The notes beneath the pieces are model-generated. The model did not search any database, had not been told where the DNA came from, and saw only the letters and a program-made list of their open reading frames with translations. Made by a program: the position numbers and the translations under genes. Below, piece by piece: positions 56,909 to 64,000 of a stretch of 64,000 bases of DNA (within the stretch, counting starts at the first letter, position 1; the number at the start of each line of letters is the position of its first letter). The DNA comes from QHWK01 sp035315685 (GTDB lineage: Bacteria > Acidobacteriota > Vicinamibacteria > Vicinamibacterales > CAVVIG01): the NCBI GenBank assembly GCA_035315685.1, contig DATFXR010000233.1:5393-69392 (forward strand), in the 5' to 3' direction.

Positions 56909-58750
56909 TCACAGCCATCCGTGCCGCCAGTACGCGAAGATCGCCACGTACTCCTGCGCGAGGCCGCGGACCTGCTCGAGCGTCGCGCCGCGAGTGTGAT
57001 CGTAGAACTGGCTGACGGTCGCCGGCGTGGGGATGACGGTGATCGCGGGCGCCTGCCTGCGCCAGACGAGGAGCGCCCGGCGCATGTGGTACGGCGAGCT
57101 GACCAGCAGGATGCGCCGCCAGTGGTGATCCCGAAGGATATCGTCGACGAACCGCACGTTCTGATAGGTGTTGGTCGCGTGCTCCTCGAGCGCGATCGCG
57201 GAGGCCGGCACGCCCTGATCGACGGCGAGGGCGCGCATCGCCTCGGCCTCGTGGAAGCTGTAGACGAAGCCTGACGACAGCACGAGGTACGGCGCGTAGC
57301 CGGCGCGGTAGAGATCGATCGCCTGCTTGAGACGCTCCTGCGCGCCGCCGCCTGCGCGTCCCGATTCGCCGACGCCGCCGGCGAACACCACGATCGCGTC
57401 GGCCTTCGCAGGGGGCGCCGTCACCTTCAGCGGCTCGGCAAGCCACCACACGGCGTTGGTCTCGAACACGATGCCGTAGATCGCCGCAATCGCCAGCGCC
57501 ACGGCAACGGCGCGCCACCGTGTGCGGCGGTAGACGCGCCGCAGCCGCTCGTCCCATCGCACGTCCCGGGTGCGCCGGTCGAGCGCTTCGTCGATGAGCA
57601 CGGTCATCGCCGCGATGCGGCTCTCCCAGCTGTTCTGCGCGGCCACCGCGACGCGGCGCTCGACGTCCGCCGGCAGCGAGTCGTTGATCGCGGCGCGGAT
57701 GGCCTTTCCGAAGCCGTCCGCGTCGGCCGCGACGCCGACGATTTCGCCGTGCTGCGCGTTGAAGCGGCGGATCTCCGGCAGATCGGTCGCCACCACCGGG
57801 ATGCCCATCGAGAGGTACTCGTTCAGCTTCGTCGGGTAGACGTTCGCGGTGTACTCGGTGAGCCGATACGGCACGATGCCGACGTCGAAGGCCTTGACAT
57901 AGCGCGGGAGCTCTTCGTGTGGCCGGAGCCCGAGCAGACGGATATTCGGGCAGGTCCGCAGCGTCGACAGGTCCGTCTGCTCGGGGCCGACGAGAGCGAA
58001 CGTCGCCTCCGGCATCGAGCGCGCCACGCGCGCCAGCAGATCCTGATCGACCCACTGGTGCAGGCCGCCGACGTAGCCGACCACCGGTCGAGCCAGCGAA
58101 CCGACGTCGGCAGGCGCAGCATCGTTGCGCCGCCGCTCCGCCGCGAAGCGCTCCAGGCTGACGCCGAACGGGAACACGTGCACGCGATCGCTGAAGCGCG
58201 CGGCGCGCTCGCGCAGCCGTTCCGAGGTGACGAATACGAGGTCGGCGTCCCTGAACAGCTGCTCTTCGCTCGCGGTGATCCGCTGCGCGCCGGCCGAGCT
58301 CGACGCGAGATCGTCGATGCAGTAGTAGATGGTCAGCTGCGGATCGAATGCGCCGACGAGATCGCGCGCCAGCGGCGTCGGCAGGAACGTCCAGACGATC
58401 GGCTGGCTGAAACCGGTGGCGCGCATCCACCGGCGAATCGCGCGGCCGAGCGCGACGCGGTTGATCCAGCGCGATGGCCGCAGGTACGGCCACGGCAGCA
58501 CCAGCGGCGAGTAGACGAACAGGTTGGGCCGCTCTTCGCGGAACCCGTTGGTGCCGCGCCACCAGTTCTGGATTCGCCGCCGTACGCGCGGCAGGTCGCG
58601 CATCTGCGGAGTCCGGACGCCGGTGTTCTCGACGAACAGCACGCGGTGGCCGGCCGCGGCGAGCCGCGACATGATTTCCTGATGGCCCTGCCAGATGAAG
58701 TCCCAGTCGATCGACGAGACGCAGACGATGTCCGGCAGCCTCGGCGTCAT
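56909..58750 (-). CDS. GT-B glycosyltransferase fused to a membrane helix and DUF218 domain
   Basis: 613 residues. Residues 1-~385: GT1/GT4-type glycosyltransferase with DFIWQGHQEIMSRLAAAGHR, IYYCIDDLASSS, LRPHEELPRYVKAFDVGIVP and YPTKLNEYLSMGIPVVATDL. One hydrophobic helix (AVAVALAIAAIYGIVFE, ~413-432). Residues ~450-613: DUF218 (YdcF-like) with ADAIVVFAGGVGE, VLSSGFVYSFHEAEAMRAL, LEEHATNTYQNVRFV and RILLVSSPYHMRRALLVW. The glycosyltransferase faces the cytosol; DUF218 then would be periplasmic if the single helix spans. ATG 58750 overlaps the next upstream stop (ATGA). The frame is continuous, so a sequencing frameshift is unlikely. Confidence 0.87.
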   Translation of the reverse strand: MTPRLPDIVCVSSIDWDFIWQGHQEIMSRLAAAGHRVLFVENTGVRTPQMRDLPRVRRRIQNWWRGTNGFREERPNLFVYSPLVLPWPYLRPSRWINRVALGRAIRRWMRATGFSQPIVWTFLPTPLARDLVGAFDPQLTIYYCIDDLASSSAGAQRITASEEQLFRDADLVFVTSERLRERAARFSDRVHVFPFGVSLERFAAERRRNDAAPADVGSLARPVVGYVGGLHQWVDQDLLARVARSMPEATFALVGPEQTDLSTLRTCPNIRLLGLRPHEELPRYVKAFDVGIVPYRLTEYTANVYPTKLNEYLSMGIPVVATDLPEIRRFNAQHGEIVGVAADADGFGKAIRAAINDSLPADVERRVAVAAQNSWESRIAAMTVLIDEALDRRTRDVRWDERLRRVYRRTRWRAVAVALAIAAIYGIVFETNAVWWLAEPLKVTAPPAKADAIVVFAGGVGESGRAGGGAQERLKQAIDLYRAGYAPYLVLSSGFVYSFHEAEAMRALAVDQGVPASAIALEEHATNTYQNVRFVDDILRDHHWRRILLVSSPYHMRRALLVWRRQAPAITVIPTPATVSQFYDHTRGATLEQVRGLAQEYVAIFAYWRHGWL

Positions 58751-59919
58751 CGGTACAGCGCCGCCTCGTAGGCGGAGAGCCAGCTCCCGGCGGTCCGCTC
58801 CATCGAATACCGTTCGACGACAGTCGCCCGCGCCGCGCGGCCGAGACGCGCCGTCAGCGCGCGATCGCGCAGCAACCGACACAGCGCCGCCGCGAGGCCG
58901 CGGCGATCGTCCTTCTCGACCAGCAGCCCGTTCACCTCCGGCTCGATCATCGTATCGGTCGAACCGGACAGTCGTGTCGCGATCGCCGCGAGGCCGCTGG
59001 CCATCGCCTCGAGCAGCGCAATCGACAGCCCTTCGCGGATCGACGGCAGCACGTAGACATCCGCGGCGCGGAAGTAGCGCTCGATCTCGAGCGTCGGCTC
59101 GACGAACCGCACGAGATCGGCGTGTCCACCGGCGCCCGCGCGCTCGCGGATCGCCGCCGCGATCGTGTCGTCCACTTCGTGATACACCGACTGCGTCGCT
59201 CCCACGAACAGGAGCAGCGACCGGCCGGCGCCAAGCGTCTCCGTCCACGCGTCGTACAACAGATCGGGACGCTTGTCGCGCGAGAAAAAGCCGACGAACA
59301 ACACGATTGGCAGATCCACCGGCAGCCCGAGCTCGCGGCGGAGCTGGTCGCGCTCGCCGTCGCGCGCCGGCCGGAACCGCTCCGTCTCGATCGCGTTGCA
59401 GACCTGACGCAGGCGCTCCACCGGTAGACCCGCATCGAGGTACGCGCGCGACAGGCCGGGGCTGACGCTCAGGTACAGATCCGCGCTGCGGTAGGCCCAG
59501 TACGCCGCGGCGCCGGTGGCGCGGACACCGTCCGGTTCGTCGTGCCCGCCGGTCTGCAGCGTGAGAAGGAACGGCTTCCTGAACAACCGGCAGAGTGCGA
59601 CGAGCAGGATCGCCTTGCGCGAAAAGCCGTGGAGGTTGACGACGTCGATGCGTGGTGCGCGGCGCGCGAAGGCGAACGCGAGGCGTGCTCCGGCCGTCAG
59701 CTTGGACGCGACGCTGGTCATGTCGACCATGATCCGTCGGATCGCCACACCGTCGTCCGACGCGACCGGCGGCAACCGTGGATCGACCGAGGTCGTAAGG
59801 ATCGAGAAATCGACCGCGCGCTGCAGCGCGTGCACGATGCGACGCGCCTGCAGGCCGCCGCCGCTCAACTCCGGGTAGTACGCGCCGGTGACCATCAGCA
59901 CGCGCGGCTTCACGCGCAT
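58747..59919 (-). CDS. GT4 glycosyltransferase
   Basis: 390 residues, GT-B fold. N-terminal VLMVTGAYYPELSGGGLQAR with the glycine-rich acceptor loop, DVVNLHGFSRKAILL, then LPIVLFVGFFSRDKRPDLL and the donor site ADVYVLPSIREGLSIALLEA with the E-x7-E motif, GLAAIATRLSGSTDTM. ATG 59919 overlaps the upstream stop by 10 bases. Cytosolic, adds one sugar to the lipid-linked unit. The longer frame upstream has no conserved sequence. Confidence 0.92.
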   Translation of the reverse strand: MRVKPRVLMVTGAYYPELSGGGLQARRIVHALQRAVDFSILTTSVDPRLPPVASDDGVAIRRIMVDMTSVASKLTAGARLAFAFARRAPRIDVVNLHGFSRKAILLVALCRLFRKPFLLTLQTGGHDEPDGVRATGAAAYWAYRSADLYLSVSPGLSRAYLDAGLPVERLRQVCNAIETERFRPARDGERDQLRRELGLPVDLPIVLFVGFFSRDKRPDLLYDAWTETLGAGRSLLLFVGATQSVYHEVDDTIAAAIRERAGAGGHADLVRFVEPTLEIERYFRAADVYVLPSIREGLSIALLEAMASGLAAIATRLSGSTDTMIEPEVNGLLVEKDDRRGLAAALCRLLRDRALTARLGRAARATVVERYSMERTAGSWLSAYEAALYR

Positions 59920-61139
59920 CGCGCGAGGATCTCGGCGAACGCCGCTGCCGTGCGGCGGATGTCGTACCGGGCAGCCGTCTCTGCGTGAGTCGGGGAAGGC
60001 TTCACCGGTCGTTGGTCGAGCAGCCGCTCGATCGCGGCGGCGATCGCCGGCACCTCGTCTGGCGCGATCACAGGATACCCGAGCTGACGCACGAGATCGG
60101 CCGACGCGCCGCGCGACGGAGTCAGCGCGAGAATCGGCTTGCCCGCGGGCAGGTAGTCGATGAGTTTGCTCGGCAGGAACAGATTCTCGTCTGCCGGCGC
60201 GTCGATCAGCAGCAGCACGTCGGCCGCGGCCACCCACGCGGCGCTCGCGGCGAACGACAGCCGGCCGGTGAACTCGACGACGGCGGACAGACCGAGAGCT
60301 ACGGCGAGACGGCGATCCGCGGGCACTTCGGTGCCGACGAACACCAGGCGCAACGCATCGTCGAGCCGGCGTCGCGCGCGAATCGATGCGAGCGCGTGCA
60401 GCAGCGGCCCGGGCGTCCGGATGCCGGCGTAGAAGCGGCCGGTGTAGACGACCGTCAGCCGATCGTCCCGCGACGCAGGTGCCGCCGTGCGCAGGTCATC
60501 GCAATCGAAGCCATGAGGCACGACATGGGCCTTGCGCCGCCACGCGTCGGGGTAGTTCCGCATCACGCGGTCGGCGGTCTGCGCGTTCACGAACACCAGC
60601 GCGTCGGCGTCGCGAACGACGTCGGCTTCCATTCGCCGCCAGATCTTTTTCTGCCAGGCAGTGCCACGCAGGTAGGGACTGTCGGTCCATGGATCACTGA
60701 AGTGGGCGATCCACGGCAGCCCGGTTTCACGGTGAAGGCGACGGCCGATCAGATGGTCGGACCAGGGCTGTGCGAACGACACGATCCGATCGACGCGCTG
60801 CTCGTGGACGACGCGGCGGCCGGCGCGCGTCGCCGCCGGGATCCAGACCCATTTTTCGTCGGGCAGCAGCTTCGCGGGCGGCGCGATCCGCCAGAGCGCG
60901 CGGAAGACGAACCGTTCCTCTGGCGAGCGCACGGGAACGAGCCTCACGCCTGCCGGCGCCTGCAGCCGTCGCGCGAGGTCCTCGTCCTGGTTGTAACGTC
61001 GGGAGCGGGGCGCGAAGCAGACGACCGACGACTCCCAGCCGAGTGGAACGAGGTGCTTGAGAGTCCGGCTCACCTGCACGGCGCGCGGTCCCGACAACGG
61101 CGGCATGTCCCAGCAGATCGCCAGGATGCGGCCGCTCAT
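59910..61139 (-). CDS. Glycosyltransferase, GT4-like
   Basis: 409 residues from ATG 61139 (ATGA overlap with the upstream gene). Seen: ILAICWDMPPLSGPRAVQVS at the N-terminus, IAHFSDPWTDSPY, FVNAQTADRVM, VPHGFD, LTVVYTGRFYAGIRTPGPLL and FLPSKLIDYLPAGKPILALT in the donor region. The acidic E-x7-E is replaced by LPSKLIDYLPAG-type residues, typical of a diverged GT4 subgroup in polysaccharide clusters. Cytosolic. Confidence 0.88.
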   Translation of the reverse strand: MSGRILAICWDMPPLSGPRAVQVSRTLKHLVPLGWESSVVCFAPRSRRYNQDEDLARRLQAPAGVRLVPVRSPEERFVFRALWRIAPPAKLLPDEKWVWIPAATRAGRRVVHEQRVDRIVSFAQPWSDHLIGRRLHRETGLPWIAHFSDPWTDSPYLRGTAWQKKIWRRMEADVVRDADALVFVNAQTADRVMRNYPDAWRRKAHVVPHGFDCDDLRTAAPASRDDRLTVVYTGRFYAGIRTPGPLLHALASIRARRRLDDALRLVFVGTEVPADRRLAVALGLSAVVEFTGRLSFAASAAWVAAADVLLLIDAPADENLFLPSKLIDYLPAGKPILALTPSRGASADLVRQLGYPVIAPDEVPAIAAAIERLLDQRPVKPSPTHAETAARYDIRRTAAAFAEILARCA

Positions 61140-62743
61140 GCGGCAGGGACACCGACGCGGGAGGCGACGGCCGCGAGGATGCGATCCACGTGTGCGTGCC
61201 ACGTGTGGTGCGCGAGCGCGTCGGCGCGCGCCGCCATCCCGAGCGCTGCACGTAGCGGCGTGTCGTCGATGAGCCGGCGCAGTCCTGCGGCGAGGGCGTT
61301 CACGTCGGCAGGCGGCACCATCCACGCCGTCTCGCCATGGTGAAGTACCTCGGAAATCTGATCGAGATCCGACGCGACGATCGCCTTTCCCATCGCCATG
61401 TACTCGAACAGCTTGGTCGGCGATCCGAAGAACGGCGTGCCGTCGGCATTGGGCAGGTGCGGCGACGCGAGCAGGTCGCACGCCGCGAGATGCTGCGGTC
61501 CATCGGCCTGCTCGATGAGACCGGTGAATCGCACGCAGTCCTGCAGGCCGGCCGACTCGACGATCTGACGCGTGACGGCCAGCCAGGGACCGGCGCCGAT
61601 CATCAGCAGCCTGACGCGATCGCGGCAGGCGGGCGTCTGCTGCAGCAGCCGGACGAACGCCTGCGCGAGTACTTGCGCGCCGTGCCAGGGTTGAAACGTC
61701 GAGATGAAGCCGACGACGATGAAGCCGGCGATACCGTGGCGCTGCCGGACCGCGGAGCCGTCAATCGACGGCGAGTAGCGATCGGGGTCGACGCCGTTCG
61801 GGTTCACCAGAATCCGATCGGCGAGCGCTCCGCGTGAGACCAGCTCGTCGCGCATCGCGCGGCTCACCACCACCACGAGGTCGGCGCCGTTCACGTTCAA
61901 CATCTCGATCCGGTTCGCGAGCGCCTCGTGCTGCAAGGGTCGAGCCCAGTGGCGGCTCATCCAGATCTCGGAGCCGTTGTACTCGAGGACGAACGGCGCG
62001 CCGAGCTCGCGCGCGAGCGCGAGCCCGGCGTAGTTGTTCAGGCTGTAGCGCTGGTAGATCAGCGAGACGCCGCGGCCGGCGAGCGCACGACGCGCTTCGG
62101 CCCCGCAGGCATCGTTCAACACGATCGACGGCAGTTCGCTGAAGTTCCAGAACGCTTCGGGTGCACTCACGAGATGGGTTTCGACGCGGCGATCGACCGT
62201 CGGCACAGGCGCGGTCGTCAGCAGCACCGGCGATCGGCCGCGCCGGAACAGTTCGTTGATGACGCCGGCGATGTGACCGACCGATCCGCCGGCGCGGACG
62301 CCAAAGCTGAGGTCGCTCCTGAGATACAACAGCACGCCCCGAGACGCCGTCGCCACCCGCGCGGGCGGCGCCGCCTCGAGCGACGCGATCATCTGCTCGA
62401 CGCGCCGCATCAGTCGGCCGCGCCCGGCAAATTCCCGAGCGAGCTCGGTTGTCCACCGCAGCAGCAGCGGCAGCGAGACGATTCGCTCGCGGCTCTCGGC
62501 GTCGACGATCGAACAGCGCCGCGCCATCAGCCAGAGCGCCCACATCATCATCGGCCGGCCGGAGGTCGCCAGCCGCTCGGTGACCAGTCGCGCCGCGGCG
62601 TAGCGGCGCACGCGAAACAGTACGCGCCCGCTCAGCGCCCACTGCCGCAGCTCGGTATCGGATACGACCACTTCTCCCGGAGCGGGCTGTGGCAGCGGCA
62701 GCCCGCTGCGGATGACTGTCAGGTGAGAACGCACCGGAGACAA
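61136..62743 (-). CDS. GT4 glycosyltransferase with N-terminal extension
   Basis: About 535 residues. Residues 1-~130 are a helical Arg-rich extension of unknown role. The GT-B domains follow: VLLYLRSDLSFGVRAGGSVG, SLIYQRYSLNNYAGLAL, LEYNGSEIWMSRHW, ILVNPNGVDPDRYSPSID, FIVVGFISTFQPWHGAQVLA, and GSPTKLFEYMAMGKAIVASD in the donor site. The TTG 62743 start touches the AT-rich repeat; GTG 62734 is an alternative. First gene of the 55708-62743 minus-strand run. Confidence 0.87.
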   Translation of the reverse strand: MSPVRSHLTVIRSGLPLPQPAPGEVVVSDTELRQWALSGRVLFRVRRYAAARLVTERLATSGRPMMMWALWLMARRCSIVDAESRERIVSLPLLLRWTTELAREFAGRGRLMRRVEQMIASLEAAPPARVATASRGVLLYLRSDLSFGVRAGGSVGHIAGVINELFRRGRSPVLLTTAPVPTVDRRVETHLVSAPEAFWNFSELPSIVLNDACGAEARRALAGRGVSLIYQRYSLNNYAGLALARELGAPFVLEYNGSEIWMSRHWARPLQHEALANRIEMLNVNGADLVVVVSRAMRDELVSRGALADRILVNPNGVDPDRYSPSIDGSAVRQRHGIAGFIVVGFISTFQPWHGAQVLAQAFVRLLQQTPACRDRVRLLMIGAGPWLAVTRQIVESAGLQDCVRFTGLIEQADGPQHLAACDLLASPHLPNADGTPFFGSPTKLFEYMAMGKAIVASDLDQISEVLHHGETAWMVPPADVNALAAGLRRLIDDTPLRAALGMAARADALAHHTWHAHVDRILAAVASRVGVPAA

Positions 62744-62866
62744 TTAAGAAGTAAGAATTTAGAAGTAAGAATTCCTGTCATGCAGTATTTGCACGTTCCA
62801 GACGTAGCGCGAAAGGCTTAGCGGAGCGGTCACGAATTCTTAATTCTTAATTCTTAATTCTTAATT
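62742..62866. repeat. AT-rich inverted repeat, third copy
   Basis: Arms AATTAAGAAGTAAGAATTTA onward (62742-62772) and AATTCTTAATTCTTAATTCT onward (62834-62866) enclose ~60 bases. The left arm includes the TTG start of the GT4 gene. Same family as 21621 and 25821. Confidence 0.9.
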
Positions 62867-62878
62867 GCGCGATCTCCC

Positions 62879-64000
62879 CTACCGCCGGCTTGCGACGCGT
62901 CGGCCTTCGGCGGCGCTTCGTGTCTCCGACTCCTGCCGTGCGGCGCGCAGCAGGTAGTCGAGGGACGGCAGCGGTTCGACGACGAAGAAGATCTGATACG
63001 AGAAGAGCCCGCGGGCGATGCGGATGCACAGCTCGTTGACGCGCGTCAGGAGATGACCGACGCGGCCGCCACCGAGCGCAAGCGCGAACGGACCGGGGAT
63101 GCCGCGCGTCTGGACGAGGCGGAAGCCGCCCTGCTCGAAGAGTCGGCGGAACGACTGGAACGTGAACAGTCGGGTGTGGGTCAGGTCGAGGATGCCGCGC
63201 TTGCCGTAGTTGAACTGACCCGCCAGCAGCATCAGTCGGTTGACGAAGAAGCCGATGTTCGCTGTGCTGACGATCAGCTTCGTCGCCGGACTCAGGGCCA
63301 GCGCGGCCCGCAGCTGCTCGATGAAGCGTTCCGGCGACGCGAGATGCTCGATGACGTCGAGCAGCAGCACGTAGTCGTACTCACCAGGCGCGATCGGAGG
63401 CGGACCGTCGTCGAGATCGTGCAGAACGAAGGCGTCGAGCGACACACCGGGGCCGAGCGGGAATTTGTCGACGCCGGTGACGCGGCACTCCTTGCCCCGC
63501 TTCAGCATCGCGCCGACATATCCGCCGGCGCAGCCGAGATCGAGAACGCGCGAGCCCGGCGCCACGAGCTCGATCGTCGCGGTGTGCGGACTCTGGTACT
63601 CGAGCTTTGGTTCGTAATGCGCGTGCGCACTCGCCGCGGGCGCGCAGTCGAATCGTCTATCGTAGAACAGCCCCAGTTGCTGCGAACGCGCGAGCAGTAC
63701 CGCTCTGGTCACGTCCCACGCGTACTTCATGCCGTTGACCCGGCAGATCTCGTCGCCGTAATAGGTTGGAATCGGCAGCTCCTCGATGCGCAGCTGCGCG
63801 ACGAGAAGCTGCACGATGATCTCGGTGTCGAAGTGGAAATCGTTGGTGTTCAGCTGAAACGGGACGCGCTTCAGCGCCGCGACCGAGTACACGCGATAGC
63901 CGGAGTGGAACTCGCTCAGCGCCGCGCCGAGCATCCGGTTCTCGAACCAGCTGAGGATCCGGTTGCCGACGAACTTGTAGAGCGGCATGCCGCCGCGCCG
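62879..64000 (-). CDS. GT2-type glycosyltransferase C-terminus fused to methyltransferase (5' end outside window)
   Basis: The frame is open to the window edge (RRGGMPLYKFVGNRILSWFE), so the ATG at 63988 is internal. The visible first ~115 residues are the C-terminal part of a polyprenyl-phosphate glycosyltransferase-like GT2: ENRMLGAALSEFHSGYRVYS, FHFDTEIIVQLL, LPIPTYYGDEICRVNGMKY. From about residue 145 comes a class I methyltransferase: SRVLDLGCAGGYVGAMLKRG, VTGVDKFPLGPG, LLLDVIEHLASPERFI, KLIVSTANIGFFVNRLM. A hydrophobic patch near the end (ALALGGGRVGHLL, GLFSYQIFFVVEP) may associate with the membrane. It would combine a transfer and a methylation step. Confidence 0.87.
   Translation of the reverse strand, partial: RRGGMPLYKFVGNRILSWFENRMLGAALSEFHSGYRVYSVAALKRVPFQLNTNDFHFDTEIIVQLLVAQLRIEELPIPTYYGDEICRVNGMKYAWDVTRAVLLARSQQLGLFYDRRFDCAPAASAHAHYEPKLEYQSPHTATIELVAPGSRVLDLGCAGGYVGAMLKRGKECRVTGVDKFPLGPGVSLDAFVLHDLDDGPPPIAPGEYDYVLLLDVIEHLASPERFIEQLRAALALSPATKLIVSTANIGFFVNRLMLLAGQFNYGKRGILDLTHTRLFTFQSFRRLFEQGGFRLVQTRGIPGPFALALGGGRVGHLLTRVNELCIRIARGLFSYQIFFVVEPLPSLDYLLRAARQESETRSAAEGRRVASRR

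Overview
The window is one continuous, very GC-rich and densely coded stretch. About 46 genes are packed on both strands with frequent 1-11 base start/stop overlaps (ATGA, TGATG, GTGA), and I see no rRNA, tRNA, transposase, phage gene or CRISPR array. Codon use, the mix of polysaccharide, ATP-grasp and PQQ-dehydrogenase genes, and the dispersed intergenic palindromes suggest a free-living soil or sediment Acidobacteriota, possibly Vicinamibacteria-like. That assignment is an impression from family knowledge, not a search result.

Layout. (1) 1-2355: the 3' part of thiG (thiamine thiazole synthase), a coiled-coil protein and a membrane protein built by a 357-base tandem duplication. (2) 2590-11129, minus strand: an operon-like run made of a SAM methyltransferase, a DXS-like thiamine-diphosphate enzyme, a two-subunit transketolase, an SDR, an ATP-grasp ligase and a GH57-like hydrolase. 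It looks like a carbon-chain-remodelling sugar module. (3) 11189-16210: a capsule-type glycosyl/phosphotransferase-like protein, a secreted cytochrome/PQQ dehydrogenase, and a nucleotidyltransferase-like/methyltransferase fusion. (4) 16341-23832: two alpha/beta-hydrolases, three different ATP-grasp proteins (one circularly permuted), an M29 aminopeptidase and a GCS2 (YbdK) carboxylate-amine ligase. This is a compact amide or peptide-bond-forming island and my best candidate for an uncharacterised system. (5) 23842-32473: a nonulosonic-acid-like pathway (PseG-like hydrolase, aldo/keto reductase, class III aminotransferase, NeuB-like synthase without SAF domain, PseC and PseB homologues) with a Wzx-type flippase.

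(6) 32478-64000: envelope polysaccharide assembly. It holds a short Wzz-like protein, a Wzy/WaaL-like polymerase or ligase, a WbaP-type sugar-phosphate transferase, GT2 and GT4 glycosyltransferases, four GT-C or DUF2142-type membrane proteins, asparagine synthase, an SGNH hydrolase, two DUF218 domains (one fused to a glycosyltransferase) and a WecA-type transferase fused to a second Rossmann module. Two different initiating polyprenyl-phosphate transferases (34456-35835 and 49650-51503) suggest two glycan assembly lines.

Two global features stand out. First, at eight transcription-unit starts a TANNNT -10 hexamer lies only 7-12 bases before the start codon, which fits leaderless or nearly leaderless transcripts. 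Second, several unrelated families of short inverted repeats fill almost every intergenic gap, often at convergent gene ends. Members have also been absorbed in frame into coding sequences (3365-3388, 17515-17580, the 3' end of the flippase gene).
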